DNA from: JAHECW01 sp964641415
GTDB lineage: Bacteria; Acidobacteriota; Thermoanaerobaculia; Thermoanaerobaculales; Sulfomarinibacteraceae
Direction: 5' to 3'
Assembly (NCBI GenBank): GCA_964641415.1
Contig: CAZXMW010000013.1
Span: 9,242 to 73,241 of the forward strand
Length of the DNA: 64,000 nt
Shown piece by piece: positions 1 through 8,997 of the stretch (its first letter is position 1; each line of letters begins with the position of its first letter). Both the position numbers and the translations under genes were made by a program. The notes under the pieces were generated by a model. It had not been told where the DNA came from and did not search any database. It worked only from the letters and a program-made list of their open reading frames with translations.

Positions 1-849
1 GAGAATCTCCGACACCAGAGGACGGAGCATCTGCGCCTCGGGTTTGAGGTCGACGGCGCCGGCCTCGATGGTGGCGAGCTCGAAGAGCTCATCGGTCAAC
101 CGGGTGATGCGCTCGACCTGGCGGATCATCATCTCGGCGAGCTGCGGGGTGACCTCGCCCTCCATGGCCTCGACCGTGGTGCGCATGACGGCCAGGGGAG
201 ACCGGAGCTCGTGGGACAGGTCCTGCACGAAGCGTCGTCGCAGCTCTGCCGCGCGCCGCAGCAGACCGACCTCGGAGATCAGGACCACCGCTCCCTTGTT
301 CCGCACGGGGAACGCATGCACCTCCCACATGCCCCTCGGGTTCTCCACCATGACCCTCCGTGCCGGCTCGCCGCCGGCGGCCGTCCGCACCGCCTCGACG
401 GCGTCCGGCGCCCGGAGGGCGTCAAGCAGATGCCGACCCTTGGACAAGCGCTCGACGCCGAGGAAATGCAGCGCCTTGCGGTTGACCAGCCGGACCTTGA
501 GATCCGAGCCCACGACCAGCAAACCCTCGCCGAGGCCTTGGGAGATGTCTTCGATGAGATTGTCGAGCTCGGCCTCGGCCCGACTGCTGAGCTCGAGCTG
601 GTCCTTGACCTCGCGGACCCGCCAGCGGGCGTGCTGGACGTTCTCCGCGCCGAGCTGGTTCACCACGTCGGCCAGCGGGAGGACGGTCTCGCGCCAGATG
701 ATCGCCGCGAGCACACCGACGCCGACCGACCACAAAGCGACCGACGACAGCATCACCGACAGGTCGCTGCGGTCGACGGCGACGAGCACGACGACGAGCA
801 GCGGCAGCGCCGCCGCCATCACCACCAGCAGGTGGCGGACTCGGCTCAC
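1..849 (-). CDS. phoR: PhoR-like sensor histidine kinase, 3' part outside the window
   Basis: This is the first 283 residues of a membrane sensor kinase that phosphorylates the PhoB-like regulator encoded just upstream in the operon. The GTG start overlaps the phoB stop codon (GTGA), which implies translational coupling. Two hydrophobic segments (about residues 6-25 and 30-50) are followed by a linker/coiled region, a PAS-like domain (about 95-185) and the HisKA dimerisation helix with H-box FVQDLSHELRSPL, in which His is the phosphorylation site. The ATP-binding domain lies beyond base 1. Its position at the end of a pst-phoU-phoB operon supports phosphate signalling. Specificity is inferred from context. 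Confidence 0.9.
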   Translation of the reverse strand, partial: MSRVRHLLVVMAAALPLLVVVLVAVDRSDLSVMLSSVALWSVGVGVLAAIIWRETVLPLADVVNQLGAENVQHARWRVREVKDQLELSSRAEAELDNLIEDISQGLGEGLLVVGSDLKVRLVNRKALHFLGVERLSKGRHLLDALRAPDAVEAVRTAAGGEPARRVMVENPRGMWEVHAFPVRNKGAVVLISEVGLLRRAAELRRRFVQDLSHELRSPLAVMRTTVEAMEGEVTPQLAEMMIRQVERITRLTDELFELATIEAGAVDLKPEAQMLRPLVSEIL

Positions 850-1532
850 TGGTAGCCCCGGAAGCGGTAACCGGCGCCGATCACGGTCTCGATGGCGTCG
901 GACCCGATCTTGGACCGCAGGGCGCGGATGTGGACGTCGACGGTGCGGGTCTCGACATCGGACGAGATCCCCCACACCCGCTCGAGAATGCGCTCTCGGG
1001 GCGCCACCCGGGGCCGGTTGGTGATCAGGTACCAGAGCAGCTCGAACTCGCGCACCGTGAGCCGAACCGCCGCACCGTCGACGGTGACGTCCATGGGCCC
1101 GCGCCGGACCACCAGCCGCTCATCCGAGTACTCGTCCTCGGGCACCCCGCTGTCGAGGGCACGACGGCGCAGCAGCGCTCGGATCCGGCTCTTGAGCTCG
1201 CGCAGCGAGAACGGCTTGGTGATGTAGTCGTCGGCGCCCAGGTCGAGGCCGAGGACCCGGTCGCTCTCCTCGACGCGGGCCGTGAGCATGATGATCGGCA
1301 GGTCGTGCACCGCCTCGGTCTCGCGCAGCTCGCGGCATACGCTGAGGCCGTCCAGATCGGGCAGGTTGAGGTCGAGCAGCACGATGTCGGGCGGGCTCTC
1401 GAGAATGCCGTCCAGCCCCGCGCGTCCGGTGGTGAACGGCTCGACCTCGTACCCTTCCTTCTCGAGCGCGAGCTTCAGGGTGCCGCTCAGGTCCAGGTCG
1501 TCCTCGACAAGAGCGATTTTTTCTCGAACCAT
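846..1532 (-). CDS. phoB: PhoB-like phosphate response regulator
   Basis: OmpR/PhoB-family DNA-binding response regulator of 228 aa, normal length. The receiver domain (about 1-120) has the acidic pocket in VEDD, the phospho-acceptor Asp in DIVLLDLNLPD and the conserved Lys in ITKPFS. The C-terminal winged helix (about 130-227) has the usual LTVREFELLWYL and VDVHIRALRSKIG segments. In the phosphate regulon such proteins bind 11-bp direct repeats (PHO boxes) to activate pst genes, and an array of this kind lies at 7938-7970. It sits between phoU (20 bp upstream) and phoR (4-bp overlap). Confidence 0.93.
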   Translation of the reverse strand: MVREKIALVEDDLDLSGTLKLALEKEGYEVEPFTTGRAGLDGILESPPDIVLLDLNLPDLDGLSVCRELRETEAVHDLPIIMLTARVEESDRVLGLDLGADDYITKPFSLRELKSRIRALLRRRALDSGVPEDEYSDERLVVRRGPMDVTVDGAAVRLTVREFELLWYLITNRPRVAPRERILERVWGISSDVETRTVDVHIRALRSKIGSDAIETVIGAGYRFRGYQ

Positions 1533-1552
1533 GGCTGTCTCCTTGCCTCCCG

Positions 1553-2227
1553 CTACCGTTTGGCGGCGGGCGGCAACGGCGAGTGCTTCACCGGCGCGCC
1601 CTCCACCAGGTAGATGATCTCCTCGGCGATGTTGGTGGCCTGATCGCCGATCCGTTCGGCGAAGCGCGCAACCAGAACCTGTGAAATGAGGTTGTGAACC
1701 GCCTCCGGTTGGTCGCGGATCCGTTCGAGCAGGGCCCGGAACAGATTCCAGTAGAGGCGGTCGACCTCGTCGTCACGACGGATGATCTCGCGCGCGCGCT
1801 CGGCGTTGCGGGACACGAACGCCTCGACGACGTCGGACACCATGGCGCGGGCCTGGGCCAGGATCCGCGGCACCTCGGGGACCGGAGCGATCCAGGGACC
1901 GGCCATGATGTCGAGGACGTAGCGGGCGATGTTGACCGCGTTGTCGCCGATCCGTTCGAGCCGCGGCGCGATCTTGATCGCGGTGATGATGAACCGCAGG
2001 TCGCCCGCCATGGGGTGGTGACGGACGATGAACTCGGTGCCCAGCCGGTCGATCTCGAGCTCGCAGCGGTCGATCCGGTCGTCGCGTCCGATGACCGCCT
2101 CGGCGAGCTCCCGGTCGCCGGTGGCGAGAACCTTGGCGACGTCGTCGAGGCTCTTCTCGGCGAGCCCGGCCATGGTCAGGACCTGCTGTTTGATGGCGTC
2201 GAGGTCGGCGTCGAAGATTCGTGACAT
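1553..2227 (-). CDS. phoU: Phosphate signalling protein PhoU
   Basis: Protein of 224 aa with two tandem three-helix PhoU domains. Each carries the family metal-binding acidic pattern, for example RLERIGDNAVNIA in the first repeat and RFAERIGDQATNIAEE in the second. PhoU links the PstSCAB transporter to the PhoR/PhoB pair and damps signalling when phosphate is plentiful. The ATG at 2227 (MSRIFDADL) was chosen because it matches the family N terminus and lies 14 bp after pstB. The longer open frame runs back into pstB. Gene order pstB-phoU-phoB-phoR is as expected for one Pho operon. Confidence 0.95.
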   Translation of the reverse strand: MSRIFDADLDAIKQQVLTMAGLAEKSLDDVAKVLATGDRELAEAVIGRDDRIDRCELEIDRLGTEFIVRHHPMAGDLRFIITAIKIAPRLERIGDNAVNIARYVLDIMAGPWIAPVPEVPRILAQARAMVSDVVEAFVSRNAERAREIIRRDDEVDRLYWNLFRALLERIRDQPEAVHNLISQVLVARFAERIGDQATNIAEEIIYLVEGAPVKHSPLPPAAKR

Positions 2228-2241
2228 AGACCCTCCCGAAC

Positions 2242-3012
2242 CTATCCGAACCGGCCCGTGATGTAGGCTTCGGTGAGCTTCTCCTGCGGGTTGGTCAACA
2301 AGGTCGTGGTCGGCGCGAACTCGATCAGCCGACCGTCCATCAGAAAGGCCGTGTCGTCGGCGATCCGCGCCGCCTGCTGCAGGTTGTGGGTGACGATGAC
2401 GATCGTGAAGCCGGCCTTGAGCTGGAGCATGGTCTCCTCGATCTTGGTGGTCGAAATCGGGTCGAGGGCCGACGCCGGCTCGTCGAGAAGCAGGATCTCG
2501 GGGTCGTTGGCGAGCGCCCGGGCGACGCACAGCCGCTGCTGCTGGCCGCCGGACAGGTCGAGCGCCGACCGGTCGAGCCGATCCCGTACCTCTTCCCAGA
2601 GCCCGGCCCGGCGCAGGGCCCGCTCGACCATGTCGACGCCGAGGTCGCGCTCCGGCACACCGGCCATGCGCGGCCCGAATGTGACGTTGTCGCTGATCGA
2701 CATGGGAAACGGGTTCGACTTCTGGAACACCATTCCGACCCGCTTTCGAAGCCTCTCGAGCTGGACGCCGGGTCCGTACACGTCGACCCCGTCGACCAGC
2801 ACTCGACCGGTCAGGCGGACGCCGCGGATTTCGTCGTTGAGGCGGTTGACGCAGCGCAAAAAGGTCGTCTTGCCGCAGCCCGAGGGCCCGATGATGGCGG
2901 TGATCCGCCGGCGCGGAATGGTGAGGGTCACGTCGAGCAGCGCCGGCCGGTCGCCGTAGTGCAGGCTCAGGTCCCGGGTCTCGATGGCGGGACGCTCGGC
3001 AGCCGGGACCAT
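2242..3012 (-). CDS. pstB: Phosphate ABC transporter ATP-binding protein PstB
   Basis: ATPase subunit (256 aa) of the high-affinity phosphate importer. The Walker A motif GPSGCGKTT, the Q-loop (VFQKSNPFPMSI, typical of PstB), the LSGGQQQRLCVARAL signature, the Walker B motif LLLDEPASALDP and the His switch TIVIVTHN are all visible. The start codon overlaps the pstA stop by one base (TGATG), so the two are translationally coupled. It forms the membrane complex with PstA and PstC encoded immediately upstream in the operon. Confidence 0.97.
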   Translation of the reverse strand: MVPAAERPAIETRDLSLHYGDRPALLDVTLTIPRRRITAIIGPSGCGKTTFLRCVNRLNDEIRGVRLTGRVLVDGVDVYGPGVQLERLRKRVGMVFQKSNPFPMSISDNVTFGPRMAGVPERDLGVDMVERALRRAGLWEEVRDRLDRSALDLSGGQQQRLCVARALANDPEILLLDEPASALDPISTTKIEETMLQLKAGFTIVIVTHNLQQAARIADDTAFLMDGRLIEFAPTTTLLTNPQEKLTEAYITGRFG

Positions 3013-4655
3013 CAGATCTCCATCAGCCGGTAGGCCGTGCGCAGACGGCGCCGGATGACGATCGCGGTGAGGTTGATGGCGAGCACCAGGATGAGCAGCA
3101 CCAGGGTGGCGGCAAAAGCCATCGGCGTGGCGGCCTCGACGTTGGGCGACTGCATGGAGACGTCGAAGATGTGGAACCCGAGATGCATGAACTTCCGCTC
3201 GAGGTGGACGAAGGGCGGCGTCGAGTCGACCGGCAGGCTCGGCGCCAGCTTGACGGCGCCGGTCAGCATGAGCGGCGCGACCTCACCGACCGCCCGGCCG
3301 ACCGCGAGGATCAATCCGGTGAGAATCCCCGGCATCGCGGCCGGCAGGATGATCCGCCGCAGCGCCTGCCAACGTGTCGCGCCGAGCGCGAGGGCGCCCT
3401 CGCGCCAGCCCGGCGGCACCGCCAGCAGACCCTCCCGGGTGGCGACGACCACGACCGGCACCGTCAGCAGGGCGAGAGTGAGCGACGCCCAGAGAATGCC
3501 TCCGGTGCCGAAGGTCGGCGTCGGCAGCCGGTCGGCGAAAAGCAGCTCGTCGATCCCGCCGCCGATGCCGTAGACGAAGAAGGTCAGCCCGAAGATCCCG
3601 ATCACGATCGAAGGAATGCCGGCGAGGTTGTTGACCGCGTGGTGGGCGATGGTCAGCGGCAGCCCGGGCCGCGCGTACTCGGTCATGTAGACCGCGGTCA
3701 TCACGCCCAGGGGCATGACCGCCAGGCTCATGAGCAGCACCATGAGGACGGTGCCGTACAGCGCCGGGAAGATGCCGCCCTCGGTGTTCGCCTCGCGCGG
3801 CGACGACACCAGAAAGCGGCCGAAGTTGGCCGCCGCCACCCACACCCGCTCGGCGGCTCCGAGGCTGTTCGGCCACTCGACGTCGAGGACGTCGGCAAGC
3901 GGCACCAGGAGGGTCTCGCTTCCCGAGCGGATCTCCAGACGGGCGACCGAAAGCCGGTCGGCAATGCCGTTGGAGACGGCGTCGAGCTCGGCGAGCCGAG
4001 CCGCGAGCCCGGCGGTCAGCGAATCGATCTCGGCCCCCAGCTCGGCTCTTTCGGCCTGCCCATCGGGAGTCCGCCCGTGGTCCGACCGCTGGAGTCGGGC
4101 GGCCCGGCGCTCGGCCCGGGTCAGTGGCCGGCGCAGCCGCTCGATCTCGGCGGCGAGCTCGGCGTGGCGCCGGCGCAGCCGGGCGGCGTCGTCGACCAAC
4201 CCCTCGACCATCGCGGGATAATCGGCCCGTCGTCGCCGTCCGTCGAGGTCGACGACCGCATCGACGAAGCCGATGGCATCGCCGTTGCGCTGCCGGGTGA
4301 GGCGAACTAGCTGCAGCGGCCGATCGGCCCGTTGGATGGCCGAGGCCCGCAACCAGACGTGATCCCGGCCCGAGATCTCGCGGTTGCCGAGCTTGAGAAG
4401 CACCCGCTCCGACCGGTCGTCAAAGCCATGGCGGACGACCCTGTGGCGCTCGACGACCTCGCCGACCAGCACCCGGCCGTCGGCCATCCCGAGGCGCCAC
4501 AGCGGCGCCGGCCAGAACCAGCGCAGGGCGTTGACGGCAACGATCCAGATCAGCGCGGCGAGCATCGCCAGAACGATCAGGGTCGCCACGGCGGTCACCA
4601 GCAAGCCGGATCCGATCCGGCACCGACCGAGCAGCGCGGGCTCAGATCCCGGCAT
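3012..4655 (-). CDS. pstA: Phosphate ABC transporter permease PstA, long form
   Basis: Permease subunit of 547 aa, about twice the size of E. coli PstA. An N-terminal membrane segment (about 15-45) is followed by a roughly 230-residue soluble region with a charged, probably coiled-coil stretch (about 150-230). The MetI-like permease core then occupies about 290-547, with the EAA-type coupling segment WREGALALGATRWQALRRIILPA. Long PstA forms with a large extracytoplasmic insert are known in several Gram-negative groups. The gene overlaps pstC by 14 bp and pstB by 1 bp. The extra domain presumably lies in the periplasm near PstS, which is inference. Confidence 0.93.
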   Translation of the reverse strand: MPGSEPALLGRCRIGSGLLVTAVATLIVLAMLAALIWIVAVNALRWFWPAPLWRLGMADGRVLVGEVVERHRVVRHGFDDRSERVLLKLGNREISGRDHVWLRASAIQRADRPLQLVRLTRQRNGDAIGFVDAVVDLDGRRRRADYPAMVEGLVDDAARLRRRHAELAAEIERLRRPLTRAERRAARLQRSDHGRTPDGQAERAELGAEIDSLTAGLAARLAELDAVSNGIADRLSVARLEIRSGSETLLVPLADVLDVEWPNSLGAAERVWVAAANFGRFLVSSPREANTEGGIFPALYGTVLMVLLMSLAVMPLGVMTAVYMTEYARPGLPLTIAHHAVNNLAGIPSIVIGIFGLTFFVYGIGGGIDELLFADRLPTPTFGTGGILWASLTLALLTVPVVVVATREGLLAVPPGWREGALALGATRWQALRRIILPAAMPGILTGLILAVGRAVGEVAPLMLTGAVKLAPSLPVDSTPPFVHLERKFMHLGFHIFDVSMQSPNVEAATPMAFAATLVLLILVLAINLTAIVIRRRLRTAYRLMEI

Positions 4656-6897
4656 AGCGACTCCGCAACCGCCGGCTGATCAGGTCGGCCGCGGTGGTGA
4701 AGACCAGGCTCAGGACGAAGAGAAGAAAGCCGGTGAGGAAGAGCACTCGGAACAGTGTGCCGCCGACCGCGGCCTCGGGCATCTCGAAAGCGATGGCGGC
4801 GGACATGGTGCGCATGCCGTTGAACGGACCGAGGCCGAGGATCGGGGTGTTGCCCGCCGCCATGAGCACGATCATGGTCTCACCCATGGCCCGCCCGAGA
4901 CCGAGCATGACCGCGGCGGCGAGCCCGGGGCCGGCGGCGGGCGCCACCAGCCGGACCGCGGCCTGCCATCGGGTGGCCCCGAGCGATCGCGCCGCCAAAA
5001 CCAGTGACGACGGTACACCCGAGCACGCGTCCTCGGCGATGGTGAAGATCACCGGGATGACCGCGAAGCCCAGTGCGAGACCGATGACGAGCCCGTTGCG
5101 CTGCTCGTACTGGATGCCGAGGCCGTCGAACAGCGCCTGGGGCAGCCCGCCGTCGAACAGCCGGTCCTCGACCTGGTCGGCGACCGCGAAGACGCCGCCG
5201 CAGACCGCGACCAGGCAGATGACAAGAACGCCGAGCTCGGCGCCCTCCGGCGCACGGCGCCGGACGGCCCACGGCAGCAGCCGCCAGCCGAGCAGGGCGA
5301 TGACGATGGCGGGCAGGACCGCCGCCGCGGCGGCGAGCACCGGAAACAGCCACAGCTCGAGACGCGGCGCCAGCCACAGCGCGGCGAGGAAACCGACCAC
5401 CACCGTCGGCACTGCGGCCATCATCTCGACGGCGGGCTTGACCACGGCCTGCAGCCAGCTCGGAGCGAGCTGCGAGACATACAGCGCGGCGAGCAGCGCC
5501 AACGGCACCGAGATCGCCATCGCGTACACGGTCGCCTTGATCGTCCCGACAAGCAGGGGAAGCAGACCGAACTTGGGCTGGAAGTCGTCGGCCCCGCCGG
5601 AGGTCTGCCAGATCGCCCGCGGCGCGGCGTACCCCTCATACCAGACCGGCAGGAACAGCGTTCGCAGGCTGATCTCGGGGTGCCGGCTGTCGAGGCTGCG
5701 GCGCAGCACCCGCGCCCCGGCCAGCGCCGCCACGACATCGCCGCGCCGGCTCATGGCGAGCGTTTGAACCGGCGCCGACGACCACCGGTCCGCGACCAAT
5801 CGTCGGCCCGAGGTGGCGTTGAACAACGTCACGCCCCCGGCGGCGTCGCCGACCGCGAACGACCGCCCCAGGGGTGACGGAGCGAGCGCCGTGGCGGGCG
5901 CCGAAGGCCCCTCGAATCGGTGCACCACACGCCACCGCGGATCGACTCGACGCACCCGCACCTCGGGTCGGCGAGCGACAGCCATCACCGCGTCGTCGCG
6001 GCTGAGAATCAGCGAGCGACCCGGTTCGATGGTGGCGCCTCCGATCGGCAGCGGCAGCTCGCCGAGGTTCGTCACCGACGCGCGGGGGGTCTCCATCAGC
6101 ACCGCCACCGAGCCGTCCCGGCCGGCGACGGCCAGCGACCGCCCGCCGTCGAGGAAGGCGGCGACCTCGACCGGACCGACGTCATCGGCGACGGCCTGCG
6201 GCTCGAGACCGTCGAGACGGTACAGAGCGAGCCGTCCCCGGCGGTCGGTCGTCGCAATCAGCTCGAGGGTGTCGGCCACGGCCACCGTGGCGACGCCGGC
6301 TCGCGGAAGCCGTCCCGGCCGGCCGACCGGCCGACCGGAGCGCCAGCGAACGACCACCGCATCGTCCGAACCCCAGGCGGCGACCGCCAGGTCGCCGACC
6401 GAGTCGATCGCGGCGCCACAGCCCTCGGCGTCGAAACCGAGCTCGGACGCAGCCGCCGTGGCGAGCTCGGTCCACCGCAGATGTCCCGGCAGCGACGACG
6501 CCTCGGACCGATCAAGGATCGAGACCCGGCCGACCATGACCGACCCGTCGGCGACGATCGCCACCGCCCCGCCGGGGCCGGTCGCGGCCGTGTGAACCGG
6601 CGACCCGGCGGTGACCGAGTCGGTACGCAGCAGCCGCCCGTCGTGCATCGCCGACAGCTCACCGTCGGCGTCGAGCCACCACACCGACCCGGCTCGACCG
6701 GTCGAGCCGATTGCCCGGGCATCAACTGCCGCGAGCTCGACCTGCGGCCCCGTTGAAGCCGGTCGGAACAGCGGCAGCGCCTGCACGGCGATGCTGACCA
6801 CGATGGCGAGAACGATCAGGATGACCGCAATGCCGCTGGTTCGGATCACGAAGGCCGCGATGCGATCCCTGCGGAGCTCCGATGCCGGCGACCGCAC
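4642..6897 (-). CDS. pstC: Phosphate ABC transporter permease PstC, long form
   Basis: Permease of 751 aa. After one N-terminal membrane helix (about 18-42) comes a roughly 370-residue Gly/Ala/Val-rich region of repeated short beta-strand segments (propeller-like, for example SFAVGDAAGGVTLFNATSGRR). The C-terminal half (about 430-751) is the transmembrane domain, with the coupling-loop segment VLAARSLGATRWQAAVRLVAPA. Enlarged PstC proteins pair with enlarged PstA proteins, as here. It lies 8 bp downstream of pstS and overlaps pstA by 14 bp. The beta-propeller reading of the insert is inference from its repeat-like texture. Confidence 0.92.
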   Translation of the reverse strand: MRSPASELRRDRIAAFVIRTSGIAVILIVLAIVVSIAVQALPLFRPASTGPQVELAAVDARAIGSTGRAGSVWWLDADGELSAMHDGRLLRTDSVTAGSPVHTAATGPGGAVAIVADGSVMVGRVSILDRSEASSLPGHLRWTELATAAASELGFDAEGCGAAIDSVGDLAVAAWGSDDAVVVRWRSGRPVGRPGRLPRAGVATVAVADTLELIATTDRRGRLALYRLDGLEPQAVADDVGPVEVAAFLDGGRSLAVAGRDGSVAVLMETPRASVTNLGELPLPIGGATIEPGRSLILSRDDAVMAVARRPEVRVRRVDPRWRVVHRFEGPSAPATALAPSPLGRSFAVGDAAGGVTLFNATSGRRLVADRWSSAPVQTLAMSRRGDVVAALAGARVLRRSLDSRHPEISLRTLFLPVWYEGYAAPRAIWQTSGGADDFQPKFGLLPLLVGTIKATVYAMAISVPLALLAALYVSQLAPSWLQAVVKPAVEMMAAVPTVVVGFLAALWLAPRLELWLFPVLAAAAAVLPAIVIALLGWRLLPWAVRRRAPEGAELGVLVICLVAVCGGVFAVADQVEDRLFDGGLPQALFDGLGIQYEQRNGLVIGLALGFAVIPVIFTIAEDACSGVPSSLVLAARSLGATRWQAAVRLVAPAAGPGLAAAVMLGLGRAMGETMIVLMAAGNTPILGLGPFNGMRTMSAAIAFEMPEAAVGGTLFRVLFLTGFLLFVLSLVFTTAADLISRRLRSRYAGI

Positions 6898-6905
6898 GAA
6901 AGCTC

Positions 6906-7877
6906 CTACTCCTCGAGCTCGGTCAGCTGACGGCTGACGGCGGCCGCGTCGAGGGGGTGGAACCCGGCCCGGATGACGACCGCCTGGCCCTCGGCCGAGA
7001 GCAGAAAGCGGAGGTACTCGCGGATGAGAGGGTCGAAACGACGCTCGGGCGACTTGTTGACGTAGATCTCGAGGAATCGGGCGAAGGGGTAACGCCCGTT
7101 GGCGGCATTCTCCCAGCTCGCGGCCACCGGCTCGGAGCCTTCACTGCGCGAGATCGGCACCGCACGCACGCCGGCCGTTGCGTAACCGATGCCCGAGTAG
7201 CCGATGCCGAACCGGTCGTTCTCGACGCCCTGGACGACCGACGCCGAGCCGGGCTGTTCCTTGACCGAGTCCCGGTAGTCGCCGCGACACAGCGCGTGAA
7301 TCCGAAAGAATCCGTAGGTGCCGGACGCGGCGTTGCGGCCGTACAGAGAGATCGGCGCCCGGCGCCAGTCGCCGTCCAGGCCGAGCTGACCCCACACGGT
7401 GAGCCGCTCGTCACCGCCGCAGCGCAGGGTCCGGGAGAAGATGGCGTCGACCTGGGCCACGGTGAGCGACCGGACGGGATTGTCGTTGTGGACGAAAACG
7501 CCGACGGTGTCGAGGGCGACCTCGAAGGCGATCGGCCGGTAGCCGAAGCGCTCGACGAAGGCGTCGGCCTCGCCTCCGGTGATCCGGCGCGACATATTGG
7601 CGATCTGGGCGGTGCTCTCGAGCAGCGCGGGAGACGCAGTCGACGACCCCTTACCCTCGATCTCGACCGTGACCTGTGGGTGGTAGCGCCTGAACTCCTC
7701 GACGACGAGGGTCTGGAGGACGAGCATGGTGTCCGAGCCGATGGCGGTCAGGGTCCCCGACAGGCCCTCGACCGGCCGGTAGGGCGGCAGCTCGGGATCG
7801 AGTCGCGGCACGTCGTTCGCCACCGCCACGGCGGCCGTCGCGAGCATCGCCAGCACGATGGTCCGAATCCTCGTCAC
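6906..7877 (-). CDS. pstS: Phosphate-binding protein PstS (first in the pstSCAB block)
   Basis: Periplasmic phosphate receptor. The GTG at 7877 gives a 323-aa protein with a clear signal peptide (TRIRTIVLAMLATAAVAVA). The longer frame reaches back through the PHO box and lacks a plausible N terminus. Typical PBP-like features are GTLTAIGSDTML near the mature N terminus, the SRRITGGEADAF segment and GRNAASGTYGFFRIHAL, which resembles the phosphate-binding SGT loop. The gene opens the pstS-pstC-pstA-pstB-phoU-phoB-phoR block and has a strong PHO box 60 bp upstream of its start. Confidence 0.92.
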   Translation of the reverse strand: MTRIRTIVLAMLATAAVAVANDVPRLDPELPPYRPVEGLSGTLTAIGSDTMLVLQTLVVEEFRRYHPQVTVEIEGKGSSTASPALLESTAQIANMSRRITGGEADAFVERFGYRPIAFEVALDTVGVFVHNDNPVRSLTVAQVDAIFSRTLRCGGDERLTVWGQLGLDGDWRRAPISLYGRNAASGTYGFFRIHALCRGDYRDSVKEQPGSASVVQGVENDRFGIGYSGIGYATAGVRAVPISRSEGSEPVAASWENAANGRYPFARFLEIYVNKSPERRFDPLIREYLRFLLSAEGQAVVIRAGFHPLDAAAVSRQLTELEE

Positions 7878-7937
7878 GGTGCGTCTCCCCGGTGCCCGAA
7901 CCGCCTTCACGGTCGCCTGAGCGACGATAACCGGATC

Positions 7938-7970
7938 CTGTGAAGGCCCTGTGAAGGCCCTGTGAAGGCC
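7938..7970 (-). promoter_or_regulatory. PHO box: three 11-bp direct repeats upstream of pstS
   Basis: Three perfect tandem copies of CTGTGAA-GGCC on the plus strand begin at 7938, 7949 and 7960. On the coding strand of pstS each reads TTCACAG separated by four bases. A 7-bp half-site repeated every 11 bp is the arrangement bound by PhoB/PhoP-family regulators, and the sequence is close to the CTGTCAT and TTCACA-type units known from other bacteria. A weak -10 like TTATCG follows seven bases downstream (7925-7930). A phoB gene is in the same operon, so autoregulation is likely. Confidence 0.8.
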
Positions 7971-8136
7971 GCATCCGCATCGCCGGTTCGGCCCCGGTCG
8001 GATCCTCGTCCCGTCCCGATGGGAGAATGATAAAAGCAATGATGCAGGAAACTTATTGTGATCACTGGGGAACCTCACAGGGCGGCAGCCGGCCTTCATG
8101 CCATCTTAACATCGAGCCCGGACCGGCCTGCGGATG

Positions 8137-8997
8137 TCAGTCGGAGACCCACAGGGCGATGAACCCGACCTCCTCCACCAATCGCTGCCCGTCCGGGCCG
8201 AGGCACCAGTCGAGGTAGGCCCGGAGGGCGCCCTCGGGAGGTTTGACCGCGTAGTAGTAGAGGTACCGGGCGAGCGGGTAGTCGCCGCCGCGAACGGTGC
8301 CGGCCGCGGCGGCGACACCGTCAACGCGTAGGCCGACCACGTCGCCGTGGTGAGCGAGATCGCCGAACCCGATGGCGCCCTCTTCAGCTGCGACCCGCTC
8401 GATGACGTCGACGACCCGGCCCACCATCTCGACGTCGGCGGCCCAGTCCCGGCCGCCCAGAACGTGGTCGCGGAAGAAGTGGTGGGTCCCCGAGGACGGC
8501 GGCCGGATGACGACCCGGACCGGCAGATCGGCGCCACCCAGCTCGGACCACCGGGTCACCCGCCCGGAGAACAGGTCGCTGATCTGCTCGACGGTCAGCG
8601 AGGTCAGTGGGTTGGACGGGTGGACGTAGACGCTGAGCGCGTCGCGGGCGATGAGGTAGCGGATGCCGAGGGTGCCGAAACCGCGGTTGAGCGCCTGGAT
8701 TTCGTCGGCCCGGAACGGCCGCGACGCGGCGCACAGATCGGCCTCGGAGTCGAGCAGCCGACGCACGCCCTCGCCGGTGCCGCCGCCGCTGACCCGGATC
8801 GCGACCCCCGGGTGGTCGCGCATGTAGGCGGCCGCGAGCCTCCGATTGAGCGACAGCATGGAGTCCGAGCCGGCGATCCGCACCTCGCCGGGTCGGCCGA
8901 AGGGTGCGGTACGGCAGGCAGCCGCGGTCAGCCCGGCCCCCAGAAGGGCGACCAGGAGGACCTCAGTGATCGATGGCGAGCGACAGCAGCCGGTCAT
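8137..8997 (-). CDS. Second PstS-like phosphate-binding lipoprotein
   Basis: The ATG at 8997 gives 286 aa beginning MTGCCRSPS, with a hydrophobic segment ending GLTAAAC, a probable though non-canonical lipobox. The mature part has the PstS fold signatures VRIAGSDSMLSLNRRLAAAY, VSGGGTGEGVRRLLDSEADL and PPSSGTHHFFRDHVLGG. The sequence differs clearly from the other PstS at 6906-7877. The start overlaps the end of the M28 peptidase gene by 35 bp, so the two are probably co-transcribed. It may be a receptor with a different affinity or a sensor. Substrate beyond phosphate is unproven. Confidence 0.85.
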   Translation of the reverse strand: MTGCCRSPSITEVLLVALLGAGLTAAACRTAPFGRPGEVRIAGSDSMLSLNRRLAAAYMRDHPGVAIRVSGGGTGEGVRRLLDSEADLCAASRPFRADEIQALNRGFGTLGIRYLIARDALSVYVHPSNPLTSLTVEQISDLFSGRVTRWSELGGADLPVRVVIRPPSSGTHHFFRDHVLGGRDWAADVEMVGRVVDVIERVAAEEGAIGFGDLAHHGDVVGLRVDGVAAAAGTVRGGDYPLARYLYYYAVKPPEGALRAYLDWCLGPDGQRLVEEVGFIALWVSD

